NCBI RefSeq assembly: GCF_003660285.1
Contig: NZ_QXQQ01000001.1
Location: 1 to 64,000 of the forward strand
DNA: 64,000 bases
From: Helicobacter labacensis
GTDB taxonomy: Bacteria; Campylobacterota; Campylobacteria; Campylobacterales; Helicobacteraceae
Reading direction: 5' to 3'
A program made the position numbers and the translations under genes. Shown in pieces: positions 16,934 to 24,909 of the stretch (the first letter of the stretch is position 1; every line of letters starts with the position of its first letter). The notes under the pieces are model-generated. The model ran no database searches, was not told where the DNA came from, and was given only the letters and a program-made list of their open reading frames with translations.

Positions 16934-17293
16934 TTACTCAAGCACCACCCCCGGGCACTCTAACGCGCGCTCTTGAGGGGTTTTGTCATTGTGCCAAAAA
17001 GGGTAGGTGCGGCATTGTTTGGGACGCACGGGGTAGATTTGGCATCGTTGGCTTGGGATGTCTAAGAACACGCAGGCTTTTTGGCTATCTGCGCGCTCTA
17101 GCAAACTGTAGGCATGCCCTACACGCCTAAGATAGCGCCTCCCAAATTGATCGAGGGACATCTGCAAGAATGCCGCGATCTCTTGTATCTCCATGACACT
17201 CAAAAACACATAACCCGCGCCCTTGCAACAACGCGCCCCGCAAGAAGCGCAAGCCTTTGGGTCAAATTTAAAACTCTGTAACTCTGTATTCAA
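16934..17293 (-). CDS. YkgJ-family cysteine-cluster protein
   Basis: The 119-residue protein contains CASCGARCCKG near residue 15 and C...PSQRCQIYPVRPKQC plus a further Cys-rich end, the CxxCxxxCC arrangement of the YkgJ/Fe-S-or-zinc cluster family (UPF0153). Such proteins are thought to bind a metal cluster; their reaction is unknown. Translation appears to start at a TTG inside the end of the PilO-like gene (26-base overlap). Its H. pylori counterpart is HP0274, at the same place after the PilO-like gene. Confidence 0.85.
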   Translation of the reverse strand: MNTELQSFKFDPKACASCGARCCKGAGYVFLSVMEIQEIAAFLQMSLDQFGRRYLRRVGHAYSLLERADSQKACVFLDIPSQRCQIYPVRPKQCRTYPFWHNDKTPQERALECPGVVLE

Positions 17294-17840
17294 TGTGAAT
17301 CCTAAACTCTAAAGCCAAATCGTGCTTTTGTTTGGTGATACTGATGGGAAGTGCCACTTGGGCATAATTGCTGATATTGAGCATGTTTTTTAAAAAGGTA
17401 TATAGATCGTCTAAAGAGTGGGCATGGGCTTTGATGTAGAAAATTTCGTGGATAATGTCGGCTTGGGAGTGTTTGTCCTCAGTGCCCGCTTGGATTTGCA
17501 CTTGGGTGAAGTGTTGTTTGAGAAGCTGGTTGAGTGTGTTAATACTATCTTGGTAACTAGGGTGGGCGAGTTTGGACGCGATGGAGTGTTTGTAGGCTTG
17601 GTAGTTTGCAAAGGTTTCAAAAAAGGCTTTTTGCTTGTGCGCCATGATCATGAGTTTTTGCACTTCATCGCCATGTTGGGAGCGAAACTTCTCTAAATTG
17701 TCCCATACCAAAAAACGCACAGAGAGGATCGCCAAGAGGAAAAACATCAGAGTGAATAGGGAGTTTCTAACCAGCCTCTCAAAGGCTACGCTCTCGGTAA
17801 AGTGGCTTTCCTGTTTGCTCTCTTGGGCTTCTTTGCTCAT
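17268..17840 (-). CDS. PilO-like membrane protein
   Basis: The 190-residue protein has one transmembrane helix near its N-terminus (about residues 29-47, LFTLMFFLLAILSVRFLVW), a periplasmic coiled-coil stretch and a C-terminal alpha/beta domain (IHEIFYIKAHAHSLDDLYTF). This layout and the spacing of segments match PilO/GspM of type IV pilus and type II secretion inner-membrane platforms. It follows a PilN-like and a PilM-like gene with four-base overlap, the canonical order. Similarity is structural by eye, not a strong sequence match. It corresponds to H. pylori HP0273. Confidence 0.65.
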   Translation of the reverse strand: MSKEAQESKQESHFTESVAFERLVRNSLFTLMFFLLAILSVRFLVWDNLEKFRSQHGDEVQKLMIMAHKQKAFFETFANYQAYKHSIASKLAHPSYQDSINTLNQLLKQHFTQVQIQAGTEDKHSQADIIHEIFYIKAHAHSLDDLYTFLKNMLNISNYAQVALPISITKQKHDLALEFRIHIEYRVTEF

Positions 17841-18367
17841 TTGGGGTCCTTGTCGATGAAGGGTATGACAGAAGAATTATTGGACACAAACCTAAATGAC
17901 CCATTCCCCATGGGGTAGAAGCTAACTTGGCTATTTTCAAAAATGGAATTGAGGCGCTGCTGTAAGGACAATTGGAACACTTCTTTAGAGGGCACGATCC
18001 CTTTAATGGTGAGGCTGGAATAATCAATGGTGATGGATTGGATCGTGATGGAATCTGGAATGATCTCCAAAATGCCCTTGATTGAATCCCTGACATTGAG
18101 AATGTAAACTTTCTTGTGATCCACTTCTTGGACTCTTTTTTCCAATTGCTTGTGTTTGCTGCGCACCCGTTGGCTCTCATGCCCATAGATATTGCTCTCC
18201 ACTTGGGCGATCTCACTTCTGTGGTTGGCTACACGGCTTTCTTGGTTTAAAAAATGCGCCATCCACACGCTTAAACCCACCGCCAACACCATGTAAAATA
18301 CCCACACCTTCGTGTGTGGGCTAACCATGTGTTTGGCGTGGGGTTTACTATAACTATAGCGCATCAT
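17837..18367 (-). CDS. PilN-like membrane protein
   Basis: One transmembrane helix (about residues 20-37, VWVFYMVLAVGLSVWMAHFL) is followed by a coiled coil (residues 40-75) and a PilN-type domain: IIPDSITIQSITIDYSSLTI, then KGIVPSKEVF, matches the usual vP..v.l..i....l.l.G.a.s...v pattern. The ATG at 18367 or the adjacent one at 18364 is the likely start, inside the end of the PilM-like gene. It corresponds to H. pylori HP0272. With its neighbours it would form an inner-membrane PilM-N-O-type platform; no pilin, ATPase or secretin gene lies in this window. Confidence 0.7.
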   Translation of the reverse strand: MMRYSYSKPHAKHMVSPHTKVWVFYMVLAVGLSVWMAHFLNQESRVANHRSEIAQVESNIYGHESQRVRSKHKQLEKRVQEVDHKKVYILNVRDSIKGILEIIPDSITIQSITIDYSSLTIKGIVPSKEVFQLSLQQRLNSIFENSQVSFYPMGNGSFRFVSNNSSVIPFIDKDPK

Positions 18368-19367
18368 CGTTCTGTTCTCTGCGGGCAAATAGACTCAATT
18401 GTTCCACGACAGAAATGGGGATACAAGACACTTCCAACATCAACTCATCTTGCAATTTCTCCAACATGCGCGATCCTACCTGGTAGGTGTTGAGGATATA
18501 GGCTTGCTCCACAAAGTCCTCTAGGGGATAAACAGGGTGCTTGTAAGCCTGCTTGAGGCTGTCTTGCAGAAGCCTGACAATTTCTCCAAGGGTGGCTTTT
18601 TCTTCTTCTAAGAGTTTGATCTCTTGGGCTGAAGAGGAGGGCGTGTTTTCACCCGGGATTTGCTCGTGCATTTGGGCGGTATCGCCCATGTGAGTCAAAT
18701 TGGCTTCCATAGAACTCAATAGGGATTTTAAAAAGACTTCCTCTTGGGCATAGTCCTCTTGTTCCTCCTTAGTGTCCACACTCAAATGTTCGGGGATTTT
18801 TAGATTGTAGCATTGCGCGTAGCAAATCTTTTTGTGGTGCGTGATGAGCACACAGAGCCTAGAATACTCCAACATAGCATACAAGGTAGCGCATTCTTGT
18901 AAATTAGGGCGGATGCAGCCATACATGAGTAAGAAGGGCGAAAAAATATAGTCTGCCTTGAAGAGCGCGCTTTCAAAGAAGGCGATCTCCTCTTTGAGGG
19001 ATTTCTTAGGGATGAAAAAGTAATGCTGATCTATTTCTAAAAACACCAACTCTTTCTTAGGCACGGGGGCATAGTGCTCCAAATGTTCCTTGGGGCACAC
19101 CCCTTGATCCAAACTCTTAGCCATGCCACACAGATAAGAAAAGGGGTAGATTCGCGTGAAATTTCTAGCGTCCTTCAGGGCTTTAATGGGGATCACCCCA
19201 TTTTTGAGCGCGTAGACTTTATTCACCACTTCTAAGGTTTTGCCCCGTTTGAGATGTTCCACCCGCCCCACTAAAATCTCATGATCCACATTGAAACAGA
19301 TAAAGACATCAGAAAAGAACAATTCTTTAATGGTGTCATAGAACATCCCCTTAATCGCGCGCCACAT
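18354..19367 (-). CDS. PilM/GspL-like protein (degenerate)
   Basis: The 337-residue product has no clear signal or membrane helix. Its position before the PilN-like and PilO-like genes and its general alpha/beta pattern in residues 1-200 suggest a PilM/GspL-type actin-fold protein, but I cannot see a convincing ATP-binding phosphate loop. Residues about 210-300 are acidic and probably coiled coil (KLLEEEKATLGEIVRLLQDS). The start at 19367 uses TGATG overlap with the acyltransferase stop and has AGGAG eight bases upstream. It corresponds to H. pylori HP0271. The PilM label is an inference from context. Confidence 0.55.
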   Translation of the reverse strand: MWRAIKGMFYDTIKELFFSDVFICFNVDHEILVGRVEHLKRGKTLEVVNKVYALKNGVIPIKALKDARNFTRIYPFSYLCGMAKSLDQGVCPKEHLEHYAPVPKKELVFLEIDQHYFFIPKKSLKEEIAFFESALFKADYIFSPFLLMYGCIRPNLQECATLYAMLEYSRLCVLITHHKKICYAQCYNLKIPEHLSVDTKEEQEDYAQEEVFLKSLLSSMEANLTHMGDTAQMHEQIPGENTPSSSAQEIKLLEEEKATLGEIVRLLQDSLKQAYKHPVYPLEDFVEQAYILNTYQVGSRMLEKLQDELMLEVSCIPISVVEQLSLFARREQNDDAL

Positions 19368-19990
19368 CAGCCACACTCCTGCATGCGTGTCGCCACTAAC
19401 GCCTTAGCCTGCTCTAAAGCCATGTCCTTAGGGATAAAGAAAGGTTCTTGCATGTAGTAGCGCACTTCTGAAAAGGGTTTAGGGAGCTGGAAGCGATCCC
19501 AAGTGTTAAAGGTGAAGGCGTTAGCAAAGATCACACGGCACACCACTACGCCCACCCCACTTTTTTGCGCTAAAGCCACCACACCATCGGCGATGCTATG
19601 ATAAGGTCCCCTAGGACCATCTGGGGTTAACCCCACATCTGCTCCCGCCTTTAGGTGTTTGATCCCCTCCACAAGCACTCTCACCCCCCCTTTTTTGCTA
19701 GAACCTCGAATCGCATGGAAGCCAAAGCACTCATAGAGCCTTGCAGCTAAAGAGCCATCAAAATGTTGGCTGGCGATCACATAGAGATTGGGAGTTTTTT
19801 TAAGCCGTAGGTAAGCAAAGGGCAACATAGCGATCTCCCCATGCCAAAAACTGGCGATAAAAGAGGTGCGTTGCAGACTCTGCGCTAAAAAAAAGCGGTT
19901 TTTACAAGTCTTGAATAACAGCCACAACACCCAATACAATAGCACGGGCAAGGCTTTTAGCACCACTCCATTACGCAAGCGTTTTAACAC
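19367..19990 (-). CDS. DUF374 / lysophospholipid acyltransferase-like protein
   Basis: The 207-residue protein shows the motif series of the DUF374 branch of the LPLAT superfamily: SFWHGE near residue 48, SQHFDGSLAARL near 73, RGSSKKGG near 95 and TPDGPRGP near 118. These proteins resemble lipid A and phospholipid acyltransferases, with His of the first block as catalytic base; here the block is WHGE rather than HxxxxD. An N-terminal hydrophobic segment (LPVLLYWVLWLLF) anchors it to the inner membrane. GTG is the start, three bases after the miaB stop. It corresponds to H. pylori HP0270. The acyl acceptor is unknown. Confidence 0.85.
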   Translation of the reverse strand: MLKRLRNGVVLKALPVLLYWVLWLLFKTCKNRFFLAQSLQRTSFIASFWHGEIAMLPFAYLRLKKTPNLYVIASQHFDGSLAARLYECFGFHAIRGSSKKGGVRVLVEGIKHLKAGADVGLTPDGPRGPYHSIADGVVALAQKSGVGVVVCRVIFANAFTFNTWDRFQLPKPFSEVRYYMQEPFFIPKDMALEQAKALVATRMQECG

Positions 19991-19993
19991 AAA

Positions 19994-21295
19994 TTAAGCC
20001 CCTAAGCGTTGGGCTTGCAAACTCCCCTTGTGGTGCGCCACCACTTGCACGGCCACCAAATCCCCCACACTCACCCCCCGGGCTTCAAAACTCAACAAAC
20101 GCCCTTGATCGCTTTTGCCCTGCGCGCGCCCTTGTTCTATGTGTTCCACTAAGACTTCATAGACCTTGCCTAATTCCCGCTTGGCTTTTTGGGTCAATAG
20201 TTCTTGGTGGCATTGTTGCAAAAGGCGCAAGCGATCTTTGGCAATGGGGGTGGGCACCTTGGGTTCTAAATGGGCTGCCGGGGTCAAGGGGCGGGGGGAA
20301 TAAACAAAACTATAGAGGGTGTCAAATTGCACGCGTTGCACCACATCTAGGGTGTCTTGAAAATCCGCCTCACTCTCTCCGGGGAAACCCACGATAATAT
20401 CCGTGCCAATCCCCACTTCGGGCACAAGCGTGCGCAATTTTGCTACACGATTTAAATACCACTCCCTGGTATACCCGCGTTTCATCGCCCTTAAAATCGC
20501 ATTAGAACCGCTTTGCAGAGGGATGTGGATACTCTTACATACTTTGGGGTGGCGCGCAAAGCACTCCAAAAAAGCATCGTCCATATGCAGGGGGTGGGGA
20601 GAAGTGAAACGGATTCGCTCCAAACCCTCAATCGCGCACAGAGCGCATAGCAACGCGCTAAAATCCACCTTAGGGTGCGCGCTAGAAAAACGCGCGCCGT
20701 AATTATTGACATTTTGCCCTAACAAGATGATCTCTTTAACCCCTCGCTCTACGCAACGCCTAGCCTCCTTCAAGATCAAGTCTAGGGGAATGGAGATCTC
20801 TTTGCCGCGTGTGTGGGGCACAATGCAATAGGTGCAATGTTTATCGCATCCAATGGACACATTGATAAAGGCTTTGAGCGCGCTTTGGGTGCTCTCAAAG
20901 AGATAATGGCTATCGTCATGATCTAGGGCTACCTCAACAGCCTTGGGCTGGTGGATGATCTGGCTTATCTTGGAAATGTTGCGCGCTCCTAGCACAAAAT
21001 CCACGCTGGGGGCTTTTTGTAAAATGCTAGCCCCCATGTGGCTAGCGCTACACCCGCATACCCCGATCTTAGCCCCCCCTTTTTTGATCTTAGCAAAATG
21101 CCCAATCTCTGAAAACAATTTGCGCTCAGGCTTTTCGCGCACACTGCAGGTATTTAACAAGATCAAATCGGCTTGTTTGGGGTCATCAATTTGGGTGTAG
21201 CCCACTTTGGCTAGCTCACCAGCCAAGTGCTGGCTATCCCGCTCATTCATCGCACAACCCATCGTTTCAATATAAAGGGTCTTTTGCAAATACAT
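19994..21295 (-). CDS. miaB: tRNA-2-methylthio-N6-(dimethylallyl)adenosine synthase
   Basis: MiaB adds the 2-methylthio group to i6A37 in tRNAs that read UNN codons. The 433-residue protein has the N-terminal cluster-binding domain (TMGCAMNERDS, NTCSVREK, GVCGC), the radical-SAM motif CDKHCTYC near residue 155, and a C-terminal TRAM RNA-binding domain. The retained NERDS/REK pattern fits MiaB better than MtaB or RimO. The ATG at 21295 follows the small nuclease gene by three bases, as in H. pylori HP0268-HP0269. Confidence 0.95.
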   Translation of the reverse strand: MYLQKTLYIETMGCAMNERDSQHLAGELAKVGYTQIDDPKQADLILLNTCSVREKPERKLFSEIGHFAKIKKGGAKIGVCGCSASHMGASILQKAPSVDFVLGARNISKISQIIHQPKAVEVALDHDDSHYLFESTQSALKAFINVSIGCDKHCTYCIVPHTRGKEISIPLDLILKEARRCVERGVKEIILLGQNVNNYGARFSSAHPKVDFSALLCALCAIEGLERIRFTSPHPLHMDDAFLECFARHPKVCKSIHIPLQSGSNAILRAMKRGYTREWYLNRVAKLRTLVPEVGIGTDIIVGFPGESEADFQDTLDVVQRVQFDTLYSFVYSPRPLTPAAHLEPKVPTPIAKDRLRLLQQCHQELLTQKAKRELGKVYEVLVEHIEQGRAQGKSDQGRLLSFEARGVSVGDLVAVQVVAHHKGSLQAQRLGA

Positions 21296-21298
21296 CTC

Positions 21299-21547
21299 CT
21301 AAATGATATGTAGGGCGTAAATAAAATCTTTGTCGTCCGCGCTGATCTTCACTTCGTTTAAATACGCCTTATAGCCCTGCTTTTCTAAACAAGCAAGCGC
21401 GTTTAACATGTCCTTGTGCGTGTTGGTGGGCGCGAAGTAGAAGACATGTTCGTTATGGTGGTGGTATTTGTTTAGCAAGTCCTCTAGGCGCACCTTGAGA
21501 CTCTTACTGGTGTGTTTTCTGCTCTGTTTGGCTAGGTGTAATTCCAT
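21299..21547 (-). CDS. HP0268-family small nuclease
   Basis: The 82-residue protein matches my memory of H. pylori HP0268 closely: FYFAPTNTHKDMLNA, GYKAYLNEVKIS and DDKDFIYALHII at the end. HP0268 has an alpha/beta fold related to Smr domains and has been reported to nick DNA and cut RNA. I start at the ATG at 21547 with AAGGGAT upstream. It lies between the amidohydrolase and miaB genes in the same transcript. Its in vivo role is unknown; the context with miaB suggests an RNA link, which is inference. Confidence 0.85.
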   Translation of the reverse strand: MELHLAKQSRKHTSKSLKVRLEDLLNKYHHHNEHVFYFAPTNTHKDMLNALACLEKQGYKAYLNEVKISADDKDFIYALHII

Positions 21548-21597
21548 CAAATCCCTTATTCACAATGTTTTCGAGTGTAGCTGAATTTGGCTTAAAA

Positions 21598-22833
21598 CTA
21601 GGGAAAAACGCGCCTTCCTTGGATATAGAGAGCGCGGGCTTTTTTAGCCTGTATGAGGCTTAGGGCGATCTCTAGGGGGGTGTGGGCTTTTTGGCATGTG
21701 AAAATGGCTAAATCCGCGTCCTTGCCCGCTTCTAAACTCCCATTATTCAAGCCCAAGGCTTGGCTAGCGCGTGCGCTACAGGCTAACAAGAGTTCTAAGG
21801 CGTTGTCTTCTAGATTACCCGGTAGGGCAAAGAGGGCATGGCGCAATTCTTCTAAGAGATTCACATCTAAATTAGAACTTTTCCCATCGGTAGCCAACGC
21901 GTAAGGCAAATCCAAAGGGCGCAAACGCGTAGGGTCTAGCAGATGCCCGCTTAGAAGGCGGTTAGACCTAGGGCAGGTGATGATGTGGGCTTGGGTGGCG
22001 ATCTCTTGGGCGTGTTTGAGATGCTCCAAACGGGCAAAGAGGGCATGCACAAGCAATAGGTGTTTGTTGGTAAACAGGTTTAAAAAATCTAGCACTCCCG
22101 TGTAAGAAGGCATGGGTTTAGCCACTCCCAAGACTTCTTGAAAAAAGCGCGCAAACCAACCCCCTTGATTCTCTAACCACTCTAATTCAGCCTGCGATTC
22201 TAAAAAATGCGCGCAAACAGGGGTGCGCTTATCTATACCCTCCAACACCCGTTGAGCGAGTTGCTTATGCGCCGAATACGGCGCGTGGATGGCAATAGCC
22301 GGGATAAAACGCGCGCTTTTGTGCTTGAGGCTTTGGGCATAGCGCGCTTGGAAGTCTTGAAAACTCTGCTCTAGGGGTGCGCTGGCAAGCAACTCATTGA
22401 AAAAGACCACTTTTAAAGGCGAATGGGCTAAAATTTCGCGCTCTAAGCCATAGCTACTAATAGCCCCTACACTCCCCACCCCACTTTGCATTTGGGCGCG
22501 CAGGGCGTGGCAGATATGCCTTTGGGCGTGGCGGAACACCAAATCTCTGTGTTGGATCACGCTAGTTAACCAATTCTCAAAACTCCCATAAGTAAAGGTG
22601 TTTTTATGGCTGGAAAACTCAAAATGGATATGGGCGTTGGTGAGCGCTGGCATCAATAGACCATGTTTGTAAAAAGCCACGCGTGCGCGCGCATACACGC
22701 TTTTCAAACGCGCTAGTGATCCTACCTCTATAATCTGTCCCTTAGAGATCGCCACGCCCCCATGTTCTATCACCCTAAAAGAGGCATCGCAAGTAACCAC
22801 TACACGCGCCCCAATGATCTCTAGCTCTTGCAT
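21598..22833 (-). CDS. Amidohydrolase (purine or aminofutalosine deaminase family)
   Basis: The 411-residue protein belongs to the SsnA/TrzA-type (COG0402) metal-dependent hydrolases. Metal ligands are visible: NAHIHF near residue 66, AIHAPYSAH near 181, VCAHFLES near 209 and ATDGKSSN near 302. H. pylori HP0267 is the counterpart. Relatives in Campylobacterota were reported to deaminate 6-aminodeoxyfutalosine in the menaquinone pathway, and HP0267 has been described as an adenosine deaminase; I cannot choose between them. The start overlaps the dihydroorotase-like gene by 13 bases, so the two are coupled. Confidence 0.85.
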   Translation of the reverse strand: MQELEIIGARVVVTCDASFRVIEHGGVAISKGQIIEVGSLARLKSVYARARVAFYKHGLLMPALTNAHIHFEFSSHKNTFTYGSFENWLTSVIQHRDLVFRHAQRHICHALRAQMQSGVGSVGAISSYGLEREILAHSPLKVVFFNELLASAPLEQSFQDFQARYAQSLKHKSARFIPAIAIHAPYSAHKQLAQRVLEGIDKRTPVCAHFLESQAELEWLENQGGWFARFFQEVLGVAKPMPSYTGVLDFLNLFTNKHLLLVHALFARLEHLKHAQEIATQAHIITCPRSNRLLSGHLLDPTRLRPLDLPYALATDGKSSNLDVNLLEELRHALFALPGNLEDNALELLLACSARASQALGLNNGSLEAGKDADLAIFTCQKAHTPLEIALSLIQAKKARALYIQGRRVFP

Positions 22834-24086
22834 AAAGACACCACCTCATCGCCTTGCATGATCCACTCTATGCGCGCGTCTAACACTTGGTTATGGTAAA
22901 TGCTAGCCGGGTTATCCACTTGGCTTTGGGCTGTTAAATCCACTAGCATTAAGCGCGCCTCTTGACCAACCTCGACTCTCCCACAATTGAGCCCTAAAAA
23001 GCGTGCCGGATTCGTGGCGATGAGCTCTATTAATCTTGACAAACTAATACAGCCACTTTTAACCAAGTGCGTGTAGGCTAAGGGGAAAAAAGCGTCAATG
23101 CTACTGATCCCAAAGGGCGCGTCCTCGAAGATGTGTAAGTGCAGAGGGTGGGTGTAGTGTAAACTGGTCAAGATGTCAATGTCTGTGGCAAGCAAGGCGC
23201 GCAAGCGCATTTGGGTGGCTTTAGTTTTTAAAGGGGGGAGAATTTTGGTGCGCGGATCGTAGTGTTGGTAAACGCTCTCATCTAAAACCAAATGGTGTAG
23301 GGGGGTTTGCACCCACAGGGGAGCGCCTAGAGTTTTCAAAGCCCTAATGACATTAAAAGCATCGGGTTCCACCACGCTATCTAACAAAATATCCAACCCT
23401 GTGTGCAAAGCCATAGCCCCCACTTTACCCACTTCTTTAACTTGGATGAGCGGACTCACACTAGGCAAACCTAGCTCGTAAGCCAAGGAGGTTTGATCCA
23501 TTATCCCCATGCTAAAACGCCCCTCATAACCCCGCACCCCGCAAATGAGTTTGAGATCGAGCATACGCGCGTAATCTAACACGGGCAGAAGTTTTTGCCC
23601 TTCTAGGTTGTAGAGATACAAGCATGCGCGAATAGAGTCAGGGAGCGCGGCGCGCAATAGAGCTAAATCTTGCAGGCGTTGGTTGGTGTCTAGGGGGTGC
23701 AAACAGACGATGTCTTTGTGCGCGATAGCCTGCCTAGTTGCGCCATAATCTAGGGGGCTAAAAGCGTTGTCGCTAAACTCTTGCACGAACTCTAGGGGCT
23801 CCATATGCGCTTCTTTAAGAGAGTAGAGCGGAGCTAGAGGCACACCCATTAAAGAGCCCACCCCCCCCATGCACGCTTGCGCTTTAAGATGTGTGTAGGT
23901 GGACGCGCTTAGGCTGTGTAAAAACACCCCTAAATCTATCGCGCTAGGTAATAAAGTCTTATGCCCGCACTCTAAAAACATTTCTTGGGCTTGGGGGTTT
24001 AAATGCGTGCCTATCTGCGCAATGATCCCATCTAACACACGCACACAACAAGAAACCCCATTGACACACGCATTTTTCAATAACAC
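22821..24086 (-). CDS. Dihydroorotase-like protein without the metal-binding HxH
   Basis: The 421-residue protein has the overall pattern of type I dihydroorotase (PyrC'/PyrX): PLHHLVLDESVYQHYDPRTK, KILPPLKTKATQMRLRALLA and FEDAPFGISSIDAFFPLAYT line up with conserved blocks. The HVHLR metal motif is replaced by IDLGVFLHSLS, and the usual SDHAPH Asp-His is TSLHYTHP, so the zinc site appears lost. It is probably a non-catalytic PyrX-like protein, which in other bacteria supports aspartate transcarbamoylase. A catalytic PyrC would have to be encoded elsewhere. It starts at a GTG ten bases after ccdA. H. pylori counterpart HP0266. Confidence 0.85.
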   Translation of the reverse strand: MLLKNACVNGVSCCVRVLDGIIAQIGTHLNPQAQEMFLECGHKTLLPSAIDLGVFLHSLSASTYTHLKAQACMGGVGSLMGVPLAPLYSLKEAHMEPLEFVQEFSDNAFSPLDYGATRQAIAHKDIVCLHPLDTNQRLQDLALLRAALPDSIRACLYLYNLEGQKLLPVLDYARMLDLKLICGVRGYEGRFSMGIMDQTSLAYELGLPSVSPLIQVKEVGKVGAMALHTGLDILLDSVVEPDAFNVIRALKTLGAPLWVQTPLHHLVLDESVYQHYDPRTKILPPLKTKATQMRLRALLATDIDILTSLHYTHPLHLHIFEDAPFGISSIDAFFPLAYTHLVKSGCISLSRLIELIATNPARFLGLNCGRVEVGQEARLMLVDLTAQSQVDNPASIYHNQVLDARIEWIMQGDEVVSLCKS

Positions 24087-24095
24087 GCCACACCC

Positions 24096-24821
24096 CTAGC
24101 CCAACCACGCGCCCAAGGATTCCATCTTGCCACTCATAATCAGCACACCCATAAGTAACAAAATCGCCCCAGTGCCTATCTCCACAGCGCGCATGTAAGG
24201 TTTGACGCTTTTAAGCAAATTCAAAGCCTTATCCAATGCCAAAGCCACCACTAACCAAGGAATCCCAAACCCGGCGATAAACACCCCTAAAAGCGTCAAG
24301 CCATAAGCCTGTTCGCTCCCGCTTAAGAGCACAATGCTCGTGAAAATGGGACCAATGCAAGGAGTCCAACCCAGCGCAAAGCCCATACCTAGCACAATAG
24401 GTAATAAGTGGCGCAAAAGGGTATTTTGCGCCCCCATGTTGAGGTTAAGCACCCTAGCGCGGTAGAGAAAACTCCAGCGCAACACCCCTAAAAAATGCAA
24501 ACCAAAGAGCAAGACAACCCCCCCGGCCAGCACACGCACCCACACATTCGAAAAGAAATTATGCAAAATACGCGCCATAGACGCGCCTAAGAGCCAAAAG
24601 ACGATCCCAAAGCCTAGCACAAATAACCCCGCCTTGAGCAAAACCCCAAAACGATGCACCCGCCCGTTTTTGATCTCTTCTAGGGAACTTTGGCTAATGT
24701 AGGAGAGATAGGCAGGAATCAAGGGCAACACGCAGGGGCTCAAAAAAGCCAAGAGCCCGGCTAAAAAAGAGGCGATCAAGGGAGTTTGATCAAAAACAGA
24801 TAAGAGACCATTTTCTAGCAT
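24096..24821 (-). CDS. ccdA: CcdA-type thiol-disulphide transporter
   Basis: The 241-residue protein has six or more membrane helices and the CcdA/DsbD pattern: a first helix with AFLSPCVLPLIPAYLSY and a symmetric helix with LGWTPCIGPIFTSI, each holding one redox cysteine. CcdA moves electrons from cytoplasmic thioredoxin to periplasmic partners for haem attachment to c-type cytochromes and reduction of disulphides. It is the first gene of the leftward run toward miaB; AGGA lies six bases before the ATG. H. pylori counterpart HP0265. Confidence 0.94.
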   Translation of the reverse strand: MLENGLLSVFDQTPLIASFLAGLLAFLSPCVLPLIPAYLSYISQSSLEEIKNGRVHRFGVLLKAGLFVLGFGIVFWLLGASMARILHNFFSNVWVRVLAGGVVLLFGLHFLGVLRWSFLYRARVLNLNMGAQNTLLRHLLPIVLGMGFALGWTPCIGPIFTSIVLLSGSEQAYGLTLLGVFIAGFGIPWLVVALALDKALNLLKSVKPYMRAVEIGTGAILLLMGVLIMSGKMESLGAWLG

Positions 24822-24844
24822 GGACGATCCTAAGGTTTTTTAGC

Positions 24845-24850
24845 TATAAT
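24845..24850 (+). promoter_or_regulatory. -10 promoter of the RNA helicase gene
   Basis: A perfect TATAAT lies about 60 bases before the helicase ATG, leaving a leader of roughly 50 bases. The gap is shared with the leftward ccdA gene. Confidence 0.65.
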
Positions 24851-24909
24851 AGCGTGAATTTACTTTAGGATTATCCCCATTAAAATCCCAACAAAGGTTG
24901 TTTTTATCC

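Noticed and set aside
18301-18321. Hairpin CCCACAC...GTGTGGG as a terminator
   Set aside because: It lies inside the PilN-like coding region and is not followed by a T-run.
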